A stretch of DNA of 64,000 nt, taken from assembly GCF_964199755.1 (NCBI RefSeq), contig NC_133903.1, positions 55,992,739-56,056,738 of the forward strand, in the 5' to 3' direction. This document shows, in pieces, positions 44,096-57,180 of this stretch. The notes under the pieces are model-generated. The model was not told the origin of the DNA, searched no databases, and saw only the letters and a program-made list of their open reading frames with translations. This DNA is from Larus michahellis (lineage: Eukaryota; Chordata; Aves; Charadriiformes; Laridae). The position numbers were made by a program, and so were the translations under genes. Numbering within the stretch: the first letter of the stretch is position 1; every line of letters starts with the position of its first letter.

Positions 44096-44508
44096 AGGGA
44101 GGAGGTGCAATGGCCCCTGGAGGGGCCATTTAAGGAGGGGGTGATGCCAGAGCCCCTCTCCAGAAGCTGGGATGGCTGTGGGCTATGAGCACCACCATTA
44201 CAAGCACCAGGCTGTGGAGTGTTCCAGGGTAAGGTTTCCACGGGTTCTCCGGGTGCTACGAGCGGTTCCGCACGTGCCGCTTTCCCAGGCGCCTGTGTGG
44301 GAGCGTGAAGGCTGGCGGCTGGTCGGGACTTGAATGCTGGTTGTTGGTTTTCCTACGGGGCAGACATGGCTGCTCGGGAGCAGGTTTGTTACGACTTGCA
44401 GAACCTAAAAACTCTCCGAGTCCAAGCCAAGAGGCCTGACACTGGCATTAAATGCTGTGGCTGGGTGCAGAAACAACCAACTCTATATTCTGAGGGTGCA
44501 TTGTAGCG

Positions 44509-45168
44509 CAGAATCATAGAATGGTTTGGGTTGAAAGGGACCTTTATAGGCCCACCCAGTGCCACCCCCTGCCCTGGGCAGGGACACCTTCAACTACATC
44601 AGGTTCCTCAAAGCCCCCTCCAACCTGACCTGGAAGGTTTCCAGGGATGGGGCATCTCCCACCTCTCTGGGCAACCTGGGCCAGTGTGTCAACACCCTCA
44701 CAGTAAAAAGTTTCTTCCTGATATCTCATCTAAATCTCCTCTCTTTCAGTTTAAAATTGTTGCCCCTCGTCCCGTGGCTCCCCTCCCTGCTCCAGAGTCC
44801 CTCCCCAGCTTTCCTGGAGCCCCTTTAGGGCCTGGAAGGGGCTGGAAGGTCTCCCCAGAGCCTTCTCTTCTCCAGGCTGAACCCCCCCAGCTCTCTCAGC
44901 CTGTCCTCCCAGCAGAGGGGCTCCAGCCCTCCCAGCAGCTCCGGGGCCTCCTCTGGCCCCGCTCCAACAGCTCCGTGTCCTTCTGCTGTTGGTGCCCCAG
45001 GGCTGGAGGCAGCGCTGCAGGGGGGTCTCCCAGAGAGGAGCAGAGGGGCAGAATCCCCCCCTCGCCCTGCTGCCCACGCTGCTGGGGATGCAGCCCAGGC
45101 TGCGGGGGGTTCTGGGCTGCCAGCACATGTTGCCGGCTCATGGCCAGCTTTTCATCCTAACCAGGTAT
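44509..45168 (-). repeat. CR1 LINE fragment, about 660 bp (longest copy)
   Basis: Begins AGAATCATAGAATGGTTTGG at the 3' terminus and continues to GCCGGCTCATGGCCAGCTTT. It extends further 5' than any other copy but has no intact open reading frame. Confidence 0.93.
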
Positions 45169-48100
45169 TGTCAGCACACAGAAACATGGTTGCACGCAAG
45201 CGTCAAAAAGTCTCTGTCAGGGTGATATTTCACAGCCTTGATTCTTTTAATGTTTAAGTCCCCGAGGGAAGAATCTGCTGGAGGAATCTCAAAGCGCCCA
45301 GGACTACCTTCAGCCAAACCGCTCTCCTCTGCACTGGAGCAGGCCTGGAGGGGGATGGCATTTGCTGCAAGCATTTGGCGTCCCAGCGAGCTCCAACGCA
45401 TGCCCCCAGGATCCTGCACGCCCTGGCACGCAGCAGCACCTTCCCACCATCACCCGGCGAAGGGGCTGCTGGCTCCCACGGCCGGCTGTGAGACCATGCC
45501 GAGGTCGAGCATCCCAGCGCAGGGCTCCGGCTGCTCCTCTCCTCCCACACAGGGCGGGTGGGGGATCCCCAGGCCCCTTCCCCAACACCATCTTCTCTTT
45601 GCTGCACAGCTGGGCCCAGCACAGGCTTTTTGTGGGGGTGACCCAGGGGGAGGGTGGGAGAGGCACCGACGGCAGCAAGGTGCATCCAGGGGATGCCTCT
45701 GCCCACCTGAAACCCAAATGATCTTTGGGGGTGCTGCTTCTCCCCCAGCATTGACCACACAGAGTCGCAACGCCCGAAGGAGGTGCCCCGGGTTGTCAGG
45801 ACAGGCAGCAGGCCCCAGGGTTTGATAACTGGGAAGCCAGGATGTGTGCGGAGTGTGGAAAAGAGAGTGGAAGGGTCGGTGTGGAGGAAGCGCGGGGTGA
45901 GGAGCCCTGATCTATTGCACCAGACAGATACAGTCGAGCCCGTACCGATTCCTGCCCTTCTCCGGGAGCACTCTTTAACACATCCACACCTTCAAAGTAA
46001 ATCCTAAAAAGTTATCCACACTGATCTTCCAGAAACTGTCCCAGATGAAACCCTAATTAGAGAGCAATGGAAGGAGCAGGGCACATTCGACACTCCTCCT
46101 GCTCCAACCGGTTGCTCTGCTCGGGGAAGGAAACAGTCCCTCCAGCGAAACAGCCCCTCTCGCGCCTGCGCAGGGTGATCCCAGCATGGCAAAGCTGCAC
46201 CTCAACCAGAACCTTGCTCTGGTTATGCACCCAACCTGGTTTTTCCAGCGGTGGGTGCAGCCGAAGGGAAAGCCCAGGGCGGCTGGCAGAGCTCCTGCTG
46301 CCCCGGTGCCAGCGCGGGGCCGTGCTGACACCCAGTGGAAACCACGGTGAGACGCCCGGCGGAGGGAAATGCTGCCACTGAAATCTTTTCCTGCTGCTAT
46401 GCTAATAAATAGAATGGAAAATAAAACCTGGTTAACAGGAAAACATCGGAGCCCTGCCTTCAGCAAGAAAAGAGAATTGATTAGTAAAATGAAATAGGGA
46501 TTAGAGACGCATTTCTCTCTTTATGATACTTAAACCACACCCGACAAAAGGAGAGACGAGGTGGTGCGATAACGCCAGAGCTTACCAGGACTCAGAGACA
46601 CGCGTGCACTTTGCAGTACTGAACGCAGCGCCCGCGATGCAAACTTCCTGGGGAAAACAGCGGCCGTGGTTGCCCACAAGCTCCCCCCAGGTCTGGGGGT
46701 ACCACAGGAGCTGCGGGCAGCCCCCCGCTCCCTTGATCTCCCTGGATAGCTTTCAGCGGCACGGCTGGAGATCCAGATGTGGTGCCTGCACCAGCTGCCA
46801 TCACTGGGCACTGGTGGCTAGGGGAAGGTTTCTACTCCTGCCTCCACAGCTACCATGAACCAAACTCTCAGTAGCAGTGGCAACAGCGATGGCTAGCTGG
46901 TTCCTGGCCAGGTGAGAAGGACTTGACTTTTAAATAGTTATCATGCAAGATTTACAATCGCGGCACAAATATTTTGTACACCCTAGAAGAAGTTCGGGTT
47001 TGGTAAAAGAAAACAAGATCCTTCCCAAATGAAACCAACTCCTTTGCATGCTCAAGGATGACACTATTACCAGGCACAGAGAAAAGCCGAAGCATCTGGC
47101 AGCTGCACCACCTGCGCACAGCGCTTTTGGCGAAGGACGTGGATGCTTTGGGATGCAGACCCTGCACAGCCCCATCGCTGAAGGGATCAGGGAAAGTCAG
47201 GCACCCCACAAAACCCAACTTCTGTTTTGCTGGGCACAGAAGCTTCTGTTTTGCACAAAAGTCGCTCAGTCTTTTCTACAGCCTGCGCAAGCACAGATCT
47301 TACATACGACGTGAGCCTCAAGAAAACACAGAGACGGGGTTTTACACGTCAGTGGTACAAAAGCGAGGTGCAAGCGGGAGACCGGCGCGCTCAGCTCTGC
47401 TCAGTCGGTTTGCCTCTCATTTGGATTACAGTATACATTAGCAGATTTCAAAACCACTTTTACAGCAGAAAATATACAGTACAACAAACTCTACTCCCAT
47501 CTGATATGCCTCCTTTCCCCAGAGGCGAGCGGCCCCTCGGTGCACATGGAGAATAAAAGCTGCTTAAAGTGCGGGAGACCAGTTTGTGACGTTTGCTTCT
47601 TCAGAGAATTTACACTTGAGAATATTTAGAGATTTTACAGTTGAGATCTTTTTTTAAATTATGAACAATGCTGCCAGTGTCTGAATTAGTCTTTTTAAAA
47701 CATAAAAATCCCAAATAATGTGAAATGAAAGAAAACAGACAACTTCTAAGATCTTCAAATGGATTTAGTGTTATGGGTATTTAATTAAGGACGTGTTCCT
47801 TCATAACCTCCACTGCACAAGTTATCCCAGTACCATCCTGCTGATCAAAACTGGGCTACAGCTACGTTTGATTTTCAAAGTCAGCCTCCATCCATGTGAT
47901 TCTGCCAAACCCAATTTACTTGTTGGGAAACAAGTAGCAGAAAAACCCGCTTTTGTTTTCCTCTGCATTTTTTCTGACTTAACTTTTTGTATCTTTAGTA
48001 CAAACGAAAGCCATGAAAACTGACTTCTAGATCAAGGTTACTTTGAAAAAACATCTGAGTAGTATTGTTTTAAAGACACCGGCCTGAAGTCATTAGTGAA

Positions 48101-48277
48101 GACAACCTGTCCCCAATCAACTGCAGTGCAGTTTCCCCACAGAAGAGCCCTGTTTCTCCCCACAGGGCACTACCCAGCTAACTCACACCAGAAAAAGACA
48201 TAGACAAACTACAAACAGACATTTGCAAAGAGAGATTTAGTCGTATCAAAATCAGTTCATCTTACAGCATGTAAAGC

Positions 48278-48375
48278 AGGAGCGGTCCTTGATTAAAGCA
48301 CCAGCCTGGGAGTCACGAGATCCAGCTTGGCCTCAGGTTACGTGACCTTCAGCAAATTCTTTAGTCTGAAAGAGA
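48278..48375 (+). repeat. Ancient MIR/CORE-type SINE relic
   Basis: CACCAGCCTGGGAGTCACGA followed 30 bp later by GTGACCTTCAGCAAATTCTT matches the MIR core order (GCCTGGGAGTC, then TGTGACCTTGGGCAAGTC) with many changes. It is not a functional tRNA. Confidence 0.7.
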
Positions 48376-49019
48376 GATAAAGCCGAGGACGCTGGTGGGA
48401 GATGCTCTGTGAGGAGCTCCATGGTTCTGAGCTCAAGCTCACTAACAGGGTGCAAAGTATTTCACAAGCTTCTTGGTTACACGAATTTATCAAAGTACCT
48501 ATTGTAAGGAAGGGCAAATACAGGAAGAGGAATTTGCATTCTGAGATAGTCAAACAAAATACACATAACACAGCAAATACAGGAATTATGAAAACTTCCA
48601 CACTGCCCCTCGCTAACTGCTGTAGTAAACAAGGAAAGCCCTAATTTTCGTGGGAGAAGCAGCCCATTCCCAACAGCGTTTCTGCCCCCCAGTATCCAAT
48701 GGGAAGGCAGTGAGGTAGCCAAAAGAGAGGTGAACGAGTGTCAGGAACCACTGCTGCTAATGCCTCAGAGAGCGGGCAGCAGCCAGTGCTGCACCGAGCT
48801 GCCGGCACGCAACCCATGCCGTCCTTGTGGCCCCTCCTCCATAAAGCTGCCGAGTATTTTGTATTTGTTCCACTCCAGAACAAAATTAAAACCACTGGGC
48901 TTTGGGACCTGTCATGCTGCTTTATACTTTGCATGAAAGAAAGGAACAAGCGTGTACTGGAAACTCACCTACATAGGCAGTCTTGCTACCTGTCCAGCTT
49001 GCTTTGATTTTATCGGTGT

Positions 49020-52000
49020 AATGGTCCTGAAACAGAGTAAAATAAAAATTTTAAGTACTTCATAGTGCAAGAAAGCCAAAGCTAAGAAGCATTAGCACTC
49101 GTGCCACAATTCTAGCCACAAAAACTATAATATTTTGAGATTGGCCTCACTGAAAAATCTACCCCAAACCTTTCTTACAGCCAGCTCCCCTATTTCCCTT
49201 CCCGAGGACATGGCTATGGGTGGCCAGTTCCCTCTGGCCACCTCCCAGATGTGAAGCCAACAACTTTCTGCATCCTTTTTGACTCCTCATTGCCACACCG
49301 GCTCCTCTTGAAGCCCACACTCCCAAGGCTGAGAGATCCCAGCCAGACCTACGGCAGATGAGGTTTAGAGGCAGCTGTTAGAAAAGCTACTGGCTTTAAA
49401 ACGAGTTAAACCACTCGGGGTAAAGCCCTGAGCAGGTTTACATTAAGTGCCAGCGTAGCCTGTGCAGGCACTTTGCCTCCTGTAGACTCCTCTGAACTAT
49501 AAGGCTCCATTGATGTATTCTGGCAGCTGCACTTAAAACCGCAGGAGAAACAAACCCGAGAGCCCACGTTGCCTGCAGAGGCCTATACACACCCAGAAAA
49601 AAATCCTGGAATTTGATCAATCCTAAAACGTCCACATTCCTGCACCAGATACTGCTCACTGTTGCAAGACTGGCAAATCCGGAGCACGCTGTATTTAACA
49701 CCCTTCTCAAACTTTCACTGTATTAAACGCTAATTTTAAACGAAAACTATAAAACAACGACAACTCAATGAGGGCAGCAATTTTCTAAGAGTTTTGGTCA
49801 CGAATTGTAGTGGGCGCCTGCTATGCACGACTCAGCACCGCGAAGAACAGAAACCAGTGACTGAAGAACACAAAGGTTCATTTGTTTAAAAACATCTCTC
49901 TGCAATACCAACACAAACCAAGTTGGCTGCCTTGATGCTACGGATAAAATGCTAAAACCCACAAGGTGACAGGCCCTCTGTGATAGCTAGAGGGGGGACT
50001 TTATTTACGAATAAAGTTGTCTTTCTTTTTATTCGCATTGCTTTGCTGTTGCATGAAGCCTAAGGGCGAGCACATTCAGTGCAAAACACACATGGGTGTG
50101 CAAATACACATGTAAAGTTCTAAACTAGCAACTAATAATCTAACGTTGACTGGTAATTGCTATGTTAACCTTCCCTGTAATTTATAATGTGTGTTTATAT
50201 ACTTCTGTATCCCTGTAGAGACACCCACTGTCAAATTTGTGCGAAACACGGGTTATACACACCGGGCGTTAACTAAACTGGCAAAGCAGCTGGGGCACAG
50301 CGAACTCATTAACCAGGGCACGGCAGGATCCAGAATCGCCACTGACACTTTTTGGAAGAAAAACAACCCGCGTTTGCCAACCGGCCAGCGGAGCTTTGGC
50401 GCAGAGCCCCAGCGCCGCTCACTAACCGGCCCAATAACGCAATTAGCTACGAGATTTCCCAGCCCTGCTATGCATGAAATGCAGAGCCAGTTCCTGGCAC
50501 ACTAAACCCCGAGTGATGCTGAGGGTAGGGGCAAGTGGCTGTTGCCTTTTGGCTGGTAGCACAGAGCGGCCACGACAGGCTTTGGCAAAGGGGCTTTTTG
50601 CAGCACGCAGCCCCCAGCCCTCCCCAGGCAGCAACGATGGGGCCGGAGGAGCCCGAGCAATCCAGTTCCCCCATTCCGAGGAAACAAGGGGAAAACCAGC
50701 CCAGAGCGTTCCCAAGGGATGGTCCTCATCAAGGCAGAAAGATGCCGCCTGCCGTGGGCTGGCAGCACAGGCAGCGGCCCCTTCCTAAATCACACACCGC
50801 TTCCCGTGTTGGAAATGGCATCCAAATTTTAATAGCTGCTGTTAAAAATCATTGTACGGAGTAGGAAAATAAATTGCATTGGAAAAGAGACTGCCTGCTC
50901 GCAGCCAGCCCTTGCTGTCCCAGTGCCAAGGCTCGGGCTTTTCACATACAGCGAGGAAATAAAAATAAATGCAACGCGTCACCCTCCGTCACATACGTGT
51001 GGCAGCTGTACTGCGCGAAAATACCGAGTTTTAGTGGAAAAGCTTCTGCTTTGCTTATCTGTGCAAGTTCTCACTCCGGTCACACCCCCTGAAAATCGTT
51101 AAGGAAAAGTAAGAAAAAATTTAATCTCTTGACTTCTGCTTCCTGATGGAGGTCAGAACAATCTTTAAATGCATGTAAAAAATAAACAGGGCTCATAGGG
51201 GCCACTTTCCGCCCTAGAGCTATAAAGACTCAATATTCCTGCCTAATCAAAGCTCCTATCAAATTAGTCATAAAAACCCACAAACCCAACATGGCTAGCA
51301 TAGTTTGAGGCCGGCGTAATGCTCCCCCTCCGAAACTCTCCGTGCTGCACAGCTGAAGTGTCAGCCTTCAGGGGTCAGGCCATCCTCGGGAAGGAATAAA
51401 TCAGGGAAGGGCATGTGGGAGAGAGAAATGAGGAAATACGGCTGCAAAACGGGTCCCAGAGCAGCCAGCTCCAGCTGGATGTAGCAAGCTGGCTTCGCAG
51501 GGCGAATCCCTTGGAAGTTTTACAGAAACATACAGCAGATTCGGCTGGGAAGAAGATGATCCGTCTCCCAAAACCATCAGTGACACTTTCTGTTTATCCC
51601 AGCTCCAAGCTTAGACCAAAAAACCTGACTTCTTTTTTTGGCTTGAATCTAGAAAATACAACTGAAAATGTATCCGGGGATCTGCTCAATCTTATTCACA
51701 GCAACAACCGACAAAACAAAGTATTTTACTTACAACAGCACCAACTTTTACATTTTTAGGGCAGGGACCCCAGTGGTTTAACACACACACTCCAGACAGC
51801 TGCAAAACCAAGCAACGGGAGAACATAACACCTTCCTTACAAGAGTAAGATGACACAGGAAAACAAGAGTTTGGCTGAAAGATCATGGCTTTTCACTAAT
51901 GAAAATAACCACCTCTTTCCGTTTAATCTCTCATTTCTGAGGCTTTTTGTTGCATTTGCTTAACTTCTTCCTCCACAGCACAGACAGACCCTTTTCCTGG

Positions 52001-55000
52001 CGAACGAAGTTGGAGATGGCTTTCGGAATTATTTTTATTCAGAAGCAAAAGCTTTCCGGGCTTCTGCAGAACTGCTACAAACTGCAAATTCAAATTTCAG
52101 GTTGGTTTACATTCCCCTCAAGGATTTCCTACAATGGTGTCGCTTTCCAGAGAGGAAAACTTCTTGCCAGCTGTGCTGGCGGCATTTAATAAGGACAACT
52201 GAAAAGCAGGTTCAACAAGGGAGAGGAAGATCATTAGAGGTAGATTTTGAAAACATATAGAAATTCGTGCCATATCACGGCACAGGATCCTTCACAAGAA
52301 TTTTGTGTTTCTAATGCAAACTATGACGAACCACCCTGGGACAGAATTTCTTGTGCCTCACTGTGACATGGCAGCACACAAGAAATAGCATAAATGCCTT
52401 TGGTATCTGCTGGATTTTGTTTTTAAAAATGGAAAGGAAACTTTCTTCTGGAAATACTCTGGGTATTCATTGAGATGATTAACGACATGGAGAAGAAACG
52501 TTTTTTCTTTCATTAACTGAAAAGGTACACACAGATACATCAAGTCTCTCGGAACTGCAGACTGCATCAGTTGCTGAGAAAATTTAAGCCCAAAGACCTA
52601 ACAACAGAGGACAGAAACCTAAACATCTCCAATTAGGGACAGACAGCACAGGAAAGGCGTTTGTGGAGACAAAATTCCTCCATTACAATAAATTTTAAAT
52701 TAAAGCTGACATTTATATGCAATTAGAACACCTGTTTCTAGCCAAATAAGCCCTCTCCTCCGCAGGGCCACCGTTACACCCTGCTGTCACCCCGAGTCCC
52801 GGCTCCAGAGCTCTCCAGCTGGACCTGCAGCACCAGCTTCCACCACCACCACGGCTTTCCCCGGTTCTCAGCCCACATTTTCCCTTTCTGACAACATCCC
52901 CTCAAGAGAACATCCCGCACCTTCCCTTACCCTTCCCCGCTACGGCAGCCGAAGGGCAGCGCAGGGTCCCATGGCGTTACCTGAGCACAACCGAAACTGG
53001 GAGGGAGGGTTTGTTTTTTTTTTTTGCTCTCCTCAGCTTAAAGCACCAGAAAACTTTTTCTCTTCCCCACAGTTAATCCTACACACACCCTACGAATAAC
53101 ACAGCCACTCGCTCCCATGTGCGTGTAGTGTCAGCTTTTGAATTGTCCCAGCACGGGAAAGGAGTTATTCTGAATATCAGCACCTTGCTGAGGGAGTTTT
53201 TGCACAAGGATAACTGTCATTGCGCAAAGATAACCGTCATTTAGAGACCAAAATCAGGCAAAATCTTCCCCGTGTGCTCCAACTGCCTCCGCACAAGGAG
53301 AGGTCAGGAACAGCGAAGGGCTGATTCAACAGAGCACCGCCAGCACCAGCCTGTGCCGCTGCCAGTGCAGCCCGGGCCGGGAACCGGGCTGATCCCTTCC
53401 CACCAGGACACGGATGGGCTTTTCTTGGGAAAGTCAGCACTGGGGGATCGCTATCGGCATGCCGCCAGAGGGCTGTGAGCAGACACCGTGTGTCGGAGCA
53501 CTGGAGGGAAGTGACAGAGCTCGGGTCACACGTATGTCCAAACCCAAAATGTTTCAGAGGGTGCCCTGTCCCTCTATGGCCGGTTTGTAAACACATGGGA
53601 GAAGGGATGGGAAGAAAAATGGTGTAAACAAATGCAAGAGCAAACCTGGTTCCTCCTTCAAGTTGAGCTGTTTAAAAAAGGAGACAACCCCGAGCTGATG
53701 CACAAGTCCCTGCGGAGCCCACAAGAGCCAACACGGGCCACCACCCCTCATGCAGGGCTCGGGACCCGCAGCACCCCAAAGCCCGCATCCCGCAGTACAA
53801 ATAATCCTTACAACGCTACTTTTTTTTCTTTTTTTTTTTCTTCACTTTCCAACTCCATCACATGCCAAGATGCTGATACGGACACAGGAAGCTGACTATA
53901 AACACATGGCCTGCTTTACCAAATATTCAAAGGAACGCAACTAAAAATATACACTGGACGGTGTCCCTGAACATCTCAGAGCTACGAAACGCCCCCGCTG
54001 GCAGGCTGCGCTGCCCGGGGTGGCCTGGAGCTCATGGACATGGGGTGCACTGTACCCCAGGTCTCCATTTTAAGGACCTTCTCCTCCCCATGGACACACA
54101 GCTGGAAGGGGATCAAGCTGCTCTGCAATAACGAGCGATATATCGCGACAAATAGGAATGCCAGATCCTCCAAGCTGCCCCTCCAGGGTACAGATGTAGC
54201 CCCACCACCAGCAGCTACCCCCATCGCTCCCCCTCCTTCCTGCTTCTGCCTACCTCCAAAAAACCCCACGGAGAATCCTCAGTCACTGTGAGGACTTCTG
54301 TCACTATCTCTGCTCTTTCTGCTACTTCTCATTAATCCTTGCAAAACACAGAGTGAAAGCTTTTTACTCACAATATCAGTATTTTCTCTTCTCCCTCCCT
54401 TCCACATTCCTCTGTAGGTTATTGCTGAGAGCAGAAAATGTGATTTCAGAAGAGGCCACAGTGTTGAATGTGGGATGAACATTCAGGTTCAGAAAAAATG
54501 AGGCTTAGTTGTGTAATATTGCAAAATTCAGAAAATAGCTGCGCAATTCCAGCAGTGATTAATGTGGAGCAAATCCCGAGAGCCATCAAACATCTGCAGC
54601 TTCAGTTTCCCAAGAAACAGCAAGTCCACAACTACTTTCAAAATCTGGGGAACTTGCTTTCCGCTTCCATTAAAGCTAAGGAAAGTTTCGCTACCAATTC
54701 CTACCTCAGCATGACAAGGGCATTTCCGTATTGGAATACGAGTCCCACGAGCCCTACCCATTCCTATAGTCTTTGGAAGCGCAGATGAATCAGCAGCAAC
54801 ACAGTCCTCCCAGGAACACCGCTCCATAGCTTGGCCATGGGTGAAGTGGTGTTTCCCATGCTAACTAAAGGCTGGAAAGTGCTCCTCTCCGTCCCCACGA
54901 AGCCGGCTCCTGCAGTAACCTCTGCTCCGGCATAGGGGACAAAGCAAAAGGGCTGAGGGTGAGGATGTACGGAGCTGTACCACGACCTGCTGCAGTAATT

Positions 55001-55550
55001 TGAATTTGCTTTTGCAACAGAGCCTCATCAAAGGATGATGTGGTGGGGTTCGGGGAGCTGAGCCTGGGAAGGAAGCACATTCCCACCCCACCGAGCTGTT
55101 GTGCATCTTCCACAACACTCTCCGCATTTCAGCAACACTTAAAGGGACTGTGGAGCCCCCACCATGCTGCTGTCTGCATCTCAGACCTCACCATAGAGAG
55201 CTTCTCATGAATCTGCCTCAAACATACCGAGTCTGTTGAGGGACAGAGCCTAAGAAATTAAGAATTTCCAGTATTCATAAACAGAGTTATTACATAGCCA
55301 CAGAGATATATATCTGAAACAAAAGGAGTATCTGAAACCTACAGCACAACTCGATATTTGCATTAAAGTATGATGCCAGCGAGAGATGCTGGTTCTGACC
55401 AGCAGTGCCTGCTGGTCAGGAGCGCTCAGAAACTTCTCCAAAGAGCAGGAGACCTTAATTTTTAAGCTAAGGTGGTCCCATCAGCTGGGCAGTTACACAA
55501 GCGAGCTTGGCCACAGCCCGAGACCCCATCCATTGTTCTCCTCCAGAGTT
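49020..55550 (-). other. Unique intronic DNA without recognised features
   Basis: I see no exon, repeat family or RNA gene in this part of the GNG12 5' intron. Confidence 0.5.
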
Positions 55551-56639
55551 TATTTGCCGCTTTAGTGCTTGATTAAAGATATCCTCAATGACTGCAATAC
55601 GTTCAACGCAAGGATGAAATACGGGATTGAGAAGTCATTAACTGCATACTAATCCCTCAATCTCATTTAGTGCTACCAGAGTAGCGTAAAATGCTACTGC
55701 TGTCCAGTACTCGCTATTTACTCACTGAATTTTATTTCTAAACCAATTTACAAGCAAGATAAATGCAAACAAGTAACTTGTCACTGATGCTATTAGCTCT
55801 AAGTCAATAGAAATGCTGGCTAATCGCCTGACAAATTACTGTGAATCCAATTTGATATGCCACACTAATCAAATTGTTTCCTGCTCGTCAGAACTAACGA
55901 GGTCCCACTTCCTCCATATTCAGCCTGGCTTCCCGAGCCCTCCCCTGCCTTGCGGTAACCCCGGTGACTGTCCCCATCACCTCTGCTGTGACAAATTCCT
56001 CCCCCCCCAGCTAAAAGCCACATGTCGACACGGGTCCTGCTGTCCTTCCTCCAGCGGTGACGAGACCCCGGTGCGTCCCCCAGCACCGAGGGGGGAAGGA
56101 GATGGGTGGGCTGAGCGTGGGTCCCCCTCCCCGACAGCTAAAAACACAATATACAACAATAGGCACCCCAGATACTTCTTTTCCCTCCCCCAAAAGTAAA
56201 GAATTTAAGCTTGGAATAGAATATTGCCATTTAAAAGTTGCTAAAGTAAACTTATTACGGCAACAGGGTGTGTAATCTTCCCAGTATCAACATGAAACCT
56301 CCTTGAATAATGACGCTCACCACTAATTAAACTCCTTCCCACACTAATCCCACAACTCCTCGCACATGGGAAACTTCCTCGGTGGAGCTGAGGGGCCGAG
56401 CAGAGCCCATCGCCTGCCGGCGGGGAACGCCAAAAACAAGGTTAAAACCTTAACTGAGTTTAAAAGTTTAAAGGATTTTAAAAGTTTAAAGGCTTTATCT
56501 GTGTGCTCCCAGCCCTGCGCATCCATCACTGCCACAGAGAAGGGCTGGACGGATGGAGGCTGCCGCACCGACCCCGTCTCCACGAGAAAGGCCCATTTTA
56601 TTGTGATTATTACTATTCTTTTTACATAATTGAGGAGAT

Positions 56640-57180
56640 TTCGTCCCTTTTCCGGAGCCGGCACGCAACTTGTTGAACCGCAGCAAAGCTGCGCACTGAC
56701 TCCGGCCGGGACTACTCCTCGGGAAAGCTAGCAACAGGAAATAAAACCAAAAAAAACCCACCCAAAACCACCTAAAAACCGCCCGCGGACCGCGCGGGCC
56801 CAGCCCGTCCCGCCAGGCCCAGCCCCACCATGGGGGGCCCAACCCCACGGTGGGGGGGGGGGGGCGTCCAACACGCCGGAGGAGCAGGGCTGTCGCCTCC
56901 CTCTGCCCCTCCGACTCCTCGTAGCCCACCCCAGACAGCGGAGACCCCCGGCCCGGTGCCCCTTCCCCGTCCAGGCCCGCCCGGGGCCCGGCACTCACCG
57001 CCCGCCGCTCCCGTCCTCCGCCCTCAGCCCGTCTCCACGGGCGACCGGAGGGGGCGGCTTGGCCCCGCCCACCGCCGGCATTCGCCCCGCCCATCCCCGC
57101 CAGGCCCCTCCCCTCCGGGTCGGGGCGGGGCCTGGCGGGGGTGGGCGGAGCCTAAGGGGAAGTGGGCGGAGCCTGGAGCA
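56640..57180 (-). promoter_or_regulatory. GNG12: CpG-island promoter, probably of GNG12
   Basis: GC- and CpG-rich block with repeated GC boxes (CCCCGCCC near 57063, GGGGCGGGGCC near 57121 and two GGGCGGAGCCT units near 57145 and 57165). No TATA box is visible in the core. The minus-strand splice donor at 56998 points toward GNG12. Confidence 0.75.
56999..57100 (-). other. GNG12: Candidate noncoding first exon of GNG12
   Basis: Minus-strand donor GGCG|GTGAGTGCCG at 56999/56998 inside the CpG island. The right (5') limit is approximate, based only on the GC-box cluster. It could alternatively belong to an unannotated transcript. Confidence 0.6.

Larger units (their letters stand above)
38473..56998 (-). 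other. GNG12: Probable GNG12 5' intron (about 18.5 kb)
   Basis: Inferred from the acceptor at 38473 and the donor at 56998-56997. It contains CR1 fragments and one MIR relic and otherwise unique sequence with AT-rich stretches (about 47.4-48.1, 50.0-50.3 and 55.5-56.3 kb). An extra noncoding exon could lie here unseen. Confidence 0.6.

Noticed and set aside
22083-45168. CR1 fragments as possible active LINE genes
   Set aside because: All are short 3' or internal pieces without reverse transcriptase or endonuclease frames.
48278-48375. Possible tRNA gene
   Set aside because: The A/B-box-like similarity fits a decayed MIR SINE; no cloverleaf with paired stems and anticodon loop can be drawn.
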